Assembly (NCBI GenBank): GCA_004298075.1
Contig: SCRK01000201.1
Span: 1 to 13,817, forward strand
Origin: a bacterium
GTDB lineage: Bacteria > Omnitrophota > Gorgyraeia > Gygaellales > Profunditerraquicolaceae
Reading direction: 5' to 3'
DNA length: 13,817 nt
The notes under the pieces were generated by a model. That model ran no database searches and had not been told where the DNA came from. It saw nothing but the letters and a program-made list of their open reading frames with translations. The position numbers and the translations under genes are program-made. How positions within the stretch are numbered: the stretch's first letter is position 1; each line of letters opens with the position of its first letter. Of the stretch, positions 1 to 6,626 are shown piece after piece.

Positions 1-165
1 TTGTTGACTGGGCCTGGAAGGGGCCTTAATATAACGCACCTCTATCTTCTGCCTCTTCGGCGCGGGGGAAAAAGGATTCATGTTGGGACTGCGCACAAGA
101 ATAGCGGCGTGGATAAGCAGGGAAATAACAATGGTAAGCCGGAATAGCCGGTGATCGTAACTCAT
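1..165 (-). CDS. TonB-like energy transducer, N-terminal part (runs off the left edge)
   Basis: An open frame of 55 codons starts with ATG at 165 and is still open at position 1. The visible protein begins MSYDHRLFRLTIVISLLIHA, has one hydrophobic helix at about residues 9-24, and then a basic, proline-rich stretch containing IEVRYIKAP. The helix carries S15-x-x-x-H19, the SxxxH motif that in TonB contacts ExbB/ExbD and is needed for energy coupling. The short cytoplasmic start, single anchor and following Pro/Lys-rich segment fit TonB, which would span the periplasm and push on TonB-dependent receptors such as the BtuB-like protein at 4434-6479. Its start lies 3 nt after the stop of the membrane protein before it, suggesting co-transcription. 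I see no strong ribosome binding site. The C-terminal domain that would prove the call is outside the window, so another protein with a TonB-like N-terminus (TolA-like, for example) remains possible. Confidence 0.68.
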   Translation of the reverse strand, partial: MSYDHRLFRLTIVISLLIHAAILVRSPNMNPFSPAPKRQKIEVRYIKAPSRPSQQ

Positions 166-168
166 AAT

Positions 169-2481
169 TTATTTTATCACAGCAGGACTTCTCTTACAAG
201 AGGCAGCTCCAAAGATCAACAACGCCAAAATGGTAAAATTTATTGCTGCCGCAACCTGGCAAGTCTTAGGTATGCCCAGGATGGGGATCAAAAAAATAGC
301 GGTCAAAAGGGCACCTAAACATGAGCCAAATAGATCTATCCCGTAACTTAATCCGGCAACCCTGCCGATTTTATTTTTCTCATCCGCCAGGTACATTTTA
401 TTCACTAAAGGGAACTGTATCCCCCCGATAAAACCGGAGATTAACGGCAGAAGGAGAAATAAGATATTTGAACCTGACCAGGAGACAGCCGTGCTGCTTG
501 AATTTAGGAGCCGGTGCAAAATTATAGGCAAAGTAATAGGGAAAATACAAATAGCCAGCTGCGTCCCGATAAGCAGTCTTAAATCTTTTTTAAGCTTAGG
601 CATGATCCTTATTGCATACAAACTGCCCAGGCTCAAGCCTGTCATAAAAGCGGTAAGGATCAATCCCAGTTTATAAAATACGTACCCATAAATGATCTGG
701 AATGAAAGCAGGATCACTATCTGAATAACCATCTGCGAAAAACCTGTGGCCATAACCGATACCAGAAGGGTTTCCTTTCGTAATCCCTTTCTCTTTATGA
801 ATCCGGCCAATCCATATAAAAGAAGGGATCCACAAATACCAAACAAGATCTTCCATATCCTGCTTTCGGTTGCCGCTTCAAGTATCTTTTTTAAAAGAGA
901 ATCCCTGAAATGGGCAGCCCAAAATACCATATCGTAGTAATATGAGACTGGTTGAAAATCGTAGTTTGCCTTAACTCCCCTTACCGGCTTAAAATAGCTT
1001 TCACTTAAACTCAAATTGCGCGGCGATAATTTATAAAATAAATAGTATTCGCGGACGTATTTTATATCTATACTCCTCTCCCTGCTTTTCTTTTCAAGGA
1101 TGGCGTAATCATAAGTAAGCTCACCAGGCTTATCGCTTGCCAGGAAATAGGCGATCTCTCCGGGGATGACCTTGACATCCAGAAATACCGTTTTGAGGCT
1201 GGAATAAATAGACTGCAGGAATTCCTTTAACTGGGGGCTCATATAACTTTCTGAAGAGCTAAGCGCGAAAGAAAGGATACCTCCCTCATTTAATGCTTTT
1301 TTTGCCTCCCTGAAGAATTCAACCGTATAATACCTGTTCATCTGCGCGGTATAAGGATCTCCCAGGTGCACAATAATGCAGTCATATTTATTAGCCGTTC
1401 TTTTAATGAATAATCTTCCATCAAGATTCTTGATCTCCACCCTGCGGTCTTTTAAAAAAACGGATTCTTCTTTTGGCAGATAGATTTTAGCCATGCGGAT
1501 GATCATAGGATCAAGTTCTACGTAATCCAGCTTCCGGATGGGATGCTTAAGGGCCTCCTCAAGCAGTCCACCCACACCGCCTCCTATTAAAAGCAGTTTT
1601 TGGGGGTCCGGATGCTCTAATAAGGCAAAATGCACTGCCTCTTCGGAGCTAAGCCTGTCCGGGACAGTATAAAGATGGACGCCGTCATAAAAAAATGAGC
1701 GCTGGGAAGCGCTTTTTGTGACGGCGATATTCCCGTATATAGAATTCCTTGAGGCCAGAAGCTCATAACCCCGCCATTGTATCTTTAGGGATTTTTGCTG
1801 AAGGTAGCCCCAGCCATTAAACAACCAGACAAGGAGCCCTCCGATAAATAGGGCTGCAAAAACGGTGATCAAAACCGGTTTTGTCTTTCTGCTTTCGGAG
1901 AATACTTGCAGAAAAAGCGCGCTTAGGATGTTCAATAAGCCCAAAATTCCCATGATCTGGAAAGGGTTCAGCAGGCGGATCAGGATGAAACTGACCAAAA
2001 ATCCGCCGATTATTGAACCGATGGCCTCTAAAAAATAAACCGTGCCGATTTTGGCGGCTATTATACCCGGCTTAATATCGCATACACTTGAACCCAGGGA
2101 GAACATAAAACCTAAAAGCAGGCAAACCGGAAGCAGGATGATAAAAGAAGAGAGAAAAACCGGAGCAGCCGGGATAAGTTCCCCCGGCCGCAGATTAAGG
2201 AAGGATTTTGTCGACCTTATTGCCAGGATGCTCAAAGGGAGCAGGATGCTTAAAGCCGACTGGCAAAGCGAAAAAACAGTAACCTTGGGCTTGATCTTAT
2301 CGCTGAATCTTCCCAAGAACCAGCTGCCGAAGAAACCGGCGATAAACCAGCCGGCAAAAATGAATCCTATGGTTATCTCATTGCCGTAGAACACGACAAG
2401 AAATTCGCGCATGAAAATAACCTGCGCAATTATGGCAGTAAACCCGATCAAAACCAGCGCAAACAATATCTTTTTCTTCAA
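169..2481 (-). CDS. Polytopic membrane protein with internal spermidine-synthase-like domain
   Basis: This 770-residue protein has three parts: about six or seven transmembrane helices (residues 5-225), a soluble Rossmann domain of the spermidine synthase/methyltransferase type (about 245-450), and a second helical block (about 545-760). The soluble domain shows the nucleotide-loop motif LLIGGGVGGL (297-306), the acidic YVELDP (320-325), an NLDG turn (352-355) and VHLGDPYT (371-378). True aminopropyltransferases carry D-S/C-x-D-P at the last motif; here the first Asp is His372, while Asp375 is kept. Ordinary polyamine synthesis is therefore doubtful, though binding of decarboxylated SAM, SAM or a related nucleoside is plausible. 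It resembles the family annotated as predicted spermidine synthase with a membrane domain. The start is TTG at 2481, preceded by AGGAT about 6 nt away; the next Met (24) would cut the first helix. It follows the CcdA-like gene by 14 nt. Substrate unknown. Confidence 0.75.
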   Translation of the reverse strand: MKKKILFALVLIGFTAIIAQVIFMREFLVVFYGNEITIGFIFAGWFIAGFFGSWFLGRFSDKIKPKVTVFSLCQSALSILLPLSILAIRSTKSFLNLRPGELIPAAPVFLSSFIILLPVCLLLGFMFSLGSSVCDIKPGIIAAKIGTVYFLEAIGSIIGGFLVSFILIRLLNPFQIMGILGLLNILSALFLQVFSESRKTKPVLITVFAALFIGGLLVWLFNGWGYLQQKSLKIQWRGYELLASRNSIYGNIAVTKSASQRSFFYDGVHLYTVPDRLSSEEAVHFALLEHPDPQKLLLIGGGVGGLLEEALKHPIRKLDYVELDPMIIRMAKIYLPKEESVFLKDRRVEIKNLDGRLFIKRTANKYDCIIVHLGDPYTAQMNRYYTVEFFREAKKALNEGGILSFALSSSESYMSPQLKEFLQSIYSSLKTVFLDVKVIPGEIAYFLASDKPGELTYDYAILEKKSRERSIDIKYVREYYLFYKLSPRNLSLSESYFKPVRGVKANYDFQPVSYYYDMVFWAAHFRDSLLKKILEAATESRIWKILFGICGSLLLYGLAGFIKRKGLRKETLLVSVMATGFSQMVIQIVILLSFQIIYGYVFYKLGLILTAFMTGLSLGSLYAIRIMPKLKKDLRLLIGTQLAICIFPITLPIILHRLLNSSSTAVSWSGSNILFLLLPLISGFIGGIQFPLVNKMYLADEKNKIGRVAGLSYGIDLFGSCLGALLTAIFLIPILGIPKTCQVAAAINFTILALLIFGAASCKRSPAVIK

Positions 2482-2495
2482 GTTAAGATCCTGTT

Positions 2496-3170
2496 TTATA
2501 CCCTGTAAAGATAGGGCTTAAAGATAAGGTTTAATCCCAATAAAATAAGCAAGAGAGCGCAGCTTAATTTAAAGATCAACCCGGCTGTTTTTGATTTAAA
2601 AAATCTTGGCGCTAGCCAGGTAGATATACCCGATAAAGCAGCTACAGCGATCAAGCCGGAGATAAAAGTGCCTAAGCCAAAGAAAAACGCGTATAACATC
2701 CCGTTCATTGCCGATCTGGAGATCAAGGTGATCTCAAGCAGTAATGCCAAAAGCGGGGCGCAGGGAAAAACCCCGACAATAAAACCTAAAATAAAAAGGC
2801 TGCCGGAATTAAATATTGCGCCTGCTTTGCACTTGCATAACCGGGATAAAGGCTCCCTGCCCAGCCAAACATATATCCCGAGAAGGATAATGATTATCCC
2901 TCCGGCAAGCTTAAACAATGAAACCAGCCCTGAATTAGCGAACTGTCTTAGTACCAGCCCTGACAAACCGGCTAAATACCCTAATAGGAGATAAGCTAAA
3001 AGCCTGCCTGATAAAAAAATAGATATATCTACTAAGGCTTGCCTGAACTTTAGTTGTTTTCCCGTGATATAGGAAATTAAAACCGGAGTGCAGACCAAAA
3101 GGCAGGGTCCGGCTAAGCCAAAACTAAACCCGATGCCAAAAAGCTGCAATAATGTGGCGGTATTGGGCAT
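2496..3170 (-). CDS. CcdA/DsbD-type transmembrane thiol-electron carrier
   Basis: A 224-residue integral membrane protein with about six helices (roughly 8-33, 47-75, 84-103, 124-148, 155-180, 197-217). Two proline-flanked cysteines stand out: GPCLLVCTPVL in helix 1 (C23, C27) and GVFPCAPLLALL in helix 4 (C137). This is the arrangement of the DsbD membrane domain and CcdA, in which one Cys in helix 1 and one in helix 4 pass reducing equivalents from cytoplasmic thioredoxin to the periplasm. A further C112-K-C114 pair lies in the loop between helices 3 and 4. The family (DsbD_2/UreH-like, sometimes labelled sulfite exporter or cytochrome c biogenesis protein) also includes members linked to metal handling, so the partner is open. 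The gene starts 2 nt after the stop of the radical SAM gene and precedes the spermidine-synthase-like gene by 14 nt. Supply of thiol electrons to an extracytoplasmic partner is inference. Confidence 0.8.
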   Translation of the reverse strand: MPNTATLLQLFGIGFSFGLAGPCLLVCTPVLISYITGKQLKFRQALVDISIFLSGRLLAYLLLGYLAGLSGLVLRQFANSGLVSLFKLAGGIIIILLGIYVWLGREPLSRLCKCKAGAIFNSGSLFILGFIVGVFPCAPLLALLLEITLISRSAMNGMLYAFFFGLGTFISGLIAVAALSGISTWLAPRFFKSKTAGLIFKLSCALLLILLGLNLIFKPYLYRV

Positions 3171-3172
3171 AT

Positions 3173-4303
3173 TTATTCAGGGCTCCATCTTCCGGAGATC
3201 TTGTACCCGCAAAACTTGCATTTTCCATTTTTAATATTATTCTCTAAAATTCGGTAGCCTATCCTTTTGACAACTATTTTCCCACAATGGGGGCAATAAG
3301 TATTTTCCGCGGGGTTGCCGGGGACATTGCCGATATACACATACTTTAACCCTGCATCCCTGGCGATCTGGTAAGCCTCCTGGAGCTTCTCCATCGGAGT
3401 TGGAGGAAGATTTTGCAGCCTGAAACTGGGCATAAAGCGGCTGAAGTGCAGCGGTACATCATCTCCCAAATTGCTCTTGATCCACACGCACATCTCTTTT
3501 ATTTTTACAGGATCATCGTTAAAACCCGGGATAACCAGGTTGGTTATTTCAAGCCAGACCCCTTCCTGCTTGATTATTTTCAATGTATCCAAAACCGGCT
3601 GCAATTGAGCCATCATTCCGATTTTTGCATAGAATTCCTCGGTAAAGCCCTTGAGGTCAACATTTACCGCATCCATATATTTTAATAATTCCCTTAATGG
3701 CTCAGGATTTATATACCCGCAGGTATGCATGGTATTTTTTATCCCCTTCTGCCTGGCTATTTTGGCAATATCCAGCATGTACTCATAGAAAACAGTGGGT
3801 TCGGTATAGGTGTAGGCTATAAATTTACAATTGTTCTTGATGGCTAGATCCACCACTTCCTCCGGGGAGAGATAATAATTCTGCGTCTCATCCGGCTTAG
3901 ACTGGGATATCTGCCAGTTCTGGCAGAATAGGCAGCGCATATTGCAGCCGGCTACCGCCAGAGAGAAAACGGGTTCGCCGGGCGCTACGTGAAAAAAAGG
4001 TTTCTTCTCGATCGGATCAATATTAATGGTAACCGGGTCACCATAACCTAAAGTATAGAGTTTTTCTCCCTTGTTGATACGCACCGTGCATATGCCCCTT
4101 TGGCCTTCGCTCAGAACACAGCTCCGCGGGCACAAAAGGCAATGGACAACCCCCTCTTTTACCTTCTCCCAATATTTGGCGATCCTGGGCACAGGCTTTT
4201 GGGTAGACTGCTCTGCGCGAGCTATTAAGTTGAGGGGATCTATTAGCGGGGCACTTAAGAATAAACCAACGGAAAGAAATACGATCAAAATATTTTTCTT
4301 CAT
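3173..4303 (-). CDS. AmmeMemoRadiSam-type radical SAM enzyme with N-terminal signal sequence
   Basis: A 376-residue protein. The radical SAM cluster motif is G119-C120-xxx-C124-xx-C127-QNW, which would bind the [4Fe-4S] cluster that cleaves SAM. Upstream lies the family-typical HCLLCPRSC...GIC block (C55, C58, C62, C72), followed by IDPIEKKPFFHVAPG (95-109). The C-terminus is a zinc-ribbon-like CPHC...CKFC (C337, C340, C362, C365) ending near SGRW. These features match the radical SAM member of the AmmeMemoRadiSam group rather than pyruvate formate-lyase activase, a common mislabel. The substrate of this family is not settled. The odd point is the N-terminus: MKKN, a hydrophobic run (residues 5-20) and I-A-R-A before E31 look like a Sec signal peptide or anchor with an A-x-A site. 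There is no twin-arginine motif. The ATG at 4303 is preceded by GGGGGG about 6 nt away, so the leader appears genuine. Memo and AMMECR1 partners are not in the window. Confidence 0.88.
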   Translation of the reverse strand: MKKNILIVFLSVGLFLSAPLIDPLNLIARAEQSTQKPVPRIAKYWEKVKEGVVHCLLCPRSCVLSEGQRGICTVRINKGEKLYTLGYGDPVTINIDPIEKKPFFHVAPGEPVFSLAVAGCNMRCLFCQNWQISQSKPDETQNYYLSPEEVVDLAIKNNCKFIAYTYTEPTVFYEYMLDIAKIARQKGIKNTMHTCGYINPEPLRELLKYMDAVNVDLKGFTEEFYAKIGMMAQLQPVLDTLKIIKQEGVWLEITNLVIPGFNDDPVKIKEMCVWIKSNLGDDVPLHFSRFMPSFRLQNLPPTPMEKLQEAYQIARDAGLKYVYIGNVPGNPAENTYCPHCGKIVVKRIGYRILENNIKNGKCKFCGYKISGRWSPE

Positions 4304-4347
4304 TTTCTACCCCCCTTGGCTAACTGAACATATTCTACCACAAAATA

Positions 4348-4424
4348 AGGGACGGTTCTCAAAATAAAGGAAAACTGTCCCCCGGTTTAGGGGACACTTC
4401 TGCTTTGGGTTGAGAACCGTCCCT
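4348..4424. repeat. 77-bp nested palindrome (REP/MITE-like)
   Basis: The outer arms are a perfect 15-bp inverted repeat: AGGGACGGTTCTCAA at 4348-4362 and its reverse complement at 4410-4424. The centre holds a second perfect 7-bp stem, TGTCCCC (4376-4382) with GGGGACA (4390-4396), around a 7-nt loop. The segments between the stems pair in part (about 7 of 13 positions), so the whole can fold into one long hairpin. The GGGACGGTTCTC and GGGGACAGTTTTCC words resemble dispersed palindromes I associate with RAYT/IS200-type transposases in several Gram-negative genomes; that is recall, not a search. It lies between the btuB stop and the radical SAM start. On the minus strand it is followed by TTATTTTG, so it may also weaken or end transcription from btuB. 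No transposase gene and no clear target-site duplication were seen. Confidence 0.85.
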
Positions 4425-4433
4425 AGGTTAGTT

Positions 4434-6479
4434 TTAAAAAGTATATTCTGCTTTCAGGGTAAAATTTCTCTCCGGGCTTGGATAATAAAACCTTGCGCCA
4501 TCAGAAAGCTGCACCCCGGCATACTCCGAGTATTGCTTATCCAGTAGATTGTTAATCGCAAAAGTAACGGTTAGGTCCTTGTGGCGCCATGATAGGTTCG
4601 TATCAACAACCAGGTAACCGTTAAGTTGGGAATAGGCATTTGCCTGATCATTCAAAGCATATTTCTTACCCACATAGGTATCTATTACATTAAGTGTGAT
4701 ATTATTGGGTAAAAGAAATCTCAAACCAATGCTTCCTTTATGTTGGGGAACTAAAGGAATTTTGTTTTTGTCAAAAGGTCCGCCATCAAAATAGGCGTTG
4801 GTAAAAGTATAGGTGCCGGACAAAATAACTAGATCATTAAGTTTTATATCCAAAGAAGAATCAATGCCTTCATGAACGGTCTTATCATAGTTCTCATTCT
4901 GGCCAAAGCCTGTTGCGCCTCCCGTCGCATTAAAATAAAGCTCATCTTTCACATTCATCCTGAATAATGAAAAACTAGCCCTGATTCGGTCAGAGAATTT
5001 ATGTCGCACGCCTGCCTGATAAGTTATTGCTGATTGTGATTTTAAATCTGTATTTAGCTGCCTGGCGAAATTACTATCGAAAAAGTTGAATTCATCAATT
5101 TCGGGAAAACGATAACTCCTCCCAGCATCTAAAAAAAGACTGGAATCCTCTTGATAGGTATATACAAGTCCATAATTAGAAGCCCATTGGTTTGCGCGCA
5201 ATTTTGTATCTTGATCAGGACTAGGTAGCGTAGGAGGTATAGGACTATCATGAAAATTGAACGCATAACGCACAGCTTCATAACGATATCCTCCCACTAA
5301 AGCTAACTTCTCAAAAATAGAGAATTCATCCTGTAAGTAACTACTGAGAGATGTTTTTCTAATCCCCGTGAAATTAACCAAGCTATTATTTGACAAAGCA
5401 AAACTGTTTGAATGGTAGTCGGAACGATAATAATCAATTCCCATGATAAACTTGTTATCGTGATTAACAATACTATTTCCCAATACATACTTGGGTGTTA
5501 AACCAAGTGTTGTTACCGCATCCCTTTGAACGCCTCCGAAATCAGATGATTTCATTGAAGTCAAATAATATGAATCGTTGTTTTTGTGGCGGAAACTAAA
5601 ACCCATATCTAAGGTCCCCATATCCGAGAGATTGATTTTAGGCCCCATTAAGAAATAATAGTCTTTCTTATTTGCATGGTCGTCGCCAAACCTAGCATAT
5701 CTCCTGTTATGCTGATCTATGTCAGTTTGAAATAAAGCTCCGGGCAAGCCATAAGTTGAAGCATTAAACCCGGAATTAAAACTCGCGGATAGCTCATTGC
5801 TAAACTTATACTCAAGATTAGAAGTGAAATTACCAGCCTTGTAAAAACTATTGTTACGGTAACCATTGGTAGAATCGCGCTCTCCGCTAAGGTAATAAGA
5901 AAGTTTGTTGTCAATTCCTCCTCCCAGAGATAGCCTCTGTTTATTCATATCATAACTTCCATACACTATCCCTAGATTAACTTTCGGCTTGCCCGACCCT
6001 TTTTTGGTAATGATATTAATCACGCCGCTGGAGGCATTGTCTCCGTAAATTACTCCACCAGAACCTCCGCGTATAATCTCAATTCGCTCTACCTGATCTA
6101 AATAGATCTGGCTCCAGTCAGCTCCGCTTAAATCAATATCATTGAGACGTCTGCCATCGACTAATACTAAAACATTAAGTGCTGCCTGTTCTCCGAAACC
6201 TGCTATATCCACAGATGCTTGAGTACCATTGCCATAATAATCCCGTACTGCTACTCCTGGTATAGATCTCAACACCTCAACAACACTTTTAGCGTTTGAA
6301 TTTTTTATGTAACTTGTGCTTATTACACTGGCGTCTGATGCTGTTTTGTTCAGTGATTCTTCATATCGATAAGGGGTAACAATTACTTTGTCCAATTCAA
6401 CATCTTGTGGGAATGCTATGCACGGCAGGATAAACGAGGATAGGCCTAAAACAATCAGTTTCTTAATTACGTTATTCAT
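4434..6479 (-). CDS. btuB: TonB-dependent outer-membrane cobalamin receptor (BtuB-like)
   Basis: A 681-residue TonB-dependent receptor that should import cobalamin or another corrinoid across the outer membrane. From the chosen ATG the protein begins with a signal peptide (MNNVIKKLIVLGLSSF, cleavage probably after A22) and a TonB box, DKVIVTP (30-36). The plug domain follows, with RSIPGVAVRDYYG, LVLVDGRRLND, VERIEIIRGG and GVINIITKKG. The rest is a long barrel rich in aromatic strands that ends in Phe (KAEYTF), the usual outer-membrane sorting residue. The length is close to BtuB. An open frame continues upstream to an ATG at 6548, but those 23 codons lie inside the riboswitch and precede the signal peptide, so 6479 is preferred; GAGAAAGG sits 5 nt before it. 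The cobalamin specificity is inferred from the riboswitch and the surrounding B12 genes, since plug motifs alone do not define the ligand. The gene looks more AT-rich than its neighbours. Confidence 0.88.
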   Translation of the reverse strand: MNNVIKKLIVLGLSSFILPCIAFPQDVELDKVIVTPYRYEESLNKTASDASVISTSYIKNSNAKSVVEVLRSIPGVAVRDYYGNGTQASVDIAGFGEQAALNVLVLVDGRRLNDIDLSGADWSQIYLDQVERIEIIRGGSGGVIYGDNASSGVINIITKKGSGKPKVNLGIVYGSYDMNKQRLSLGGGIDNKLSYYLSGERDSTNGYRNNSFYKAGNFTSNLEYKFSNELSASFNSGFNASTYGLPGALFQTDIDQHNRRYARFGDDHANKKDYYFLMGPKINLSDMGTLDMGFSFRHKNNDSYYLTSMKSSDFGGVQRDAVTTLGLTPKYVLGNSIVNHDNKFIMGIDYYRSDYHSNSFALSNNSLVNFTGIRKTSLSSYLQDEFSIFEKLALVGGYRYEAVRYAFNFHDSPIPPTLPSPDQDTKLRANQWASNYGLVYTYQEDSSLFLDAGRSYRFPEIDEFNFFDSNFARQLNTDLKSQSAITYQAGVRHKFSDRIRASFSLFRMNVKDELYFNATGGATGFGQNENYDKTVHEGIDSSLDIKLNDLVILSGTYTFTNAYFDGGPFDKNKIPLVPQHKGSIGLRFLLPNNITLNVIDTYVGKKYALNDQANAYSQLNGYLVVDTNLSWRHKDLTVTFAINNLLDKQYSEYAGVQLSDGARFYYPSPERNFTLKAEYTF

Positions 6480-6484
6480 TATAA

Positions 6485-6492
6485 CCTTTCTC
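6485..6492 (-). promoter_or_regulatory. Ribosome binding site of btuB (decides its start)
   Basis: GAGAAAGG on the minus strand ends 5 nt before the ATG at 6479. The preceding TCTC/CTCT can pair with GAGA/AGAG of this site to form a small hairpin, so the site may be masked as part of the riboswitch expression platform. The pairing is my own hand fold. Confidence 0.6.
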
Positions 6493-6504
6493 TTCTTGCG
6501 AGAG

Positions 6505-6615
6505 TACTTACCTGCGATAGGAGATCGACCGGGCTCGTAAAAAAACATTTACATTACCGTTGCGTGACAGCGCCTGGGATTTTACCAGGACTTCCTTCGC
6601 CTATGCGGTTTTGTA
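6505..6615 (-). promoter_or_regulatory. Cobalamin riboswitch, short form, upstream of btuB
   Basis: On the minus strand the 147-nt gap before btuB carries the cobalamin aptamer core in order: GGCGAAGGAAGT; the hairpin CCTGGTAAAATCCCAGG (6589-6573); GCTGTCACGCAACGG (6571-6557), close to the invariant GCxGTCxCGCAACxGTAA; a small GTAAA/TTTAC hairpin (6552-6537); and GAGCCCGGTCGATCTCC (6536-6520), corresponding to the B12-box side. A closing stem can form between ACCGCATAG (6609-6601) and CTATCGCAGGT (6520-6510) with two bulged bases. The aptamer is only about 100 nt and lacks the large peripheral arms of the classical form, so it looks like a class-II or AdoCbl-type short variant. No T-run follows, so control is probably of translation, through the ribosome binding site at 6485-6492. 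A weak -10-like TATAAA at the end of the preceding gene could start the leader. Boundaries are approximate. Confidence 0.88.
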
Positions 6616-6626
6616 TCCTTAGAAGT

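Noticed and set aside
3173..4303. Pyruvate formate-lyase activating enzyme.
   Set aside because: The CxxCPxxC block before the cluster motif, the DPIEKKPFFH segment and the C-terminal CxxC...CxxC ribbon fit the AmmeMemoRadiSam family, and no glycyl radical enzyme gene is nearby.
4348..4424. Simple rho-independent terminator.
   Set aside because: The stem is far longer than usual, with nested symmetric arms, and it is followed only by a short, interrupted T-rich stretch. A repeat element explains it better, though it may still stop transcription.
6480..6548. Upstream extension of the btuB frame to an ATG at 6548, adding 23 residues.
   Set aside because: This ATG lies in the small GTAAA/TTTAC hairpin of the riboswitch, the extra residues are charged and precede a good signal peptide, and a ribosome binding site sits before the ATG at 6479.
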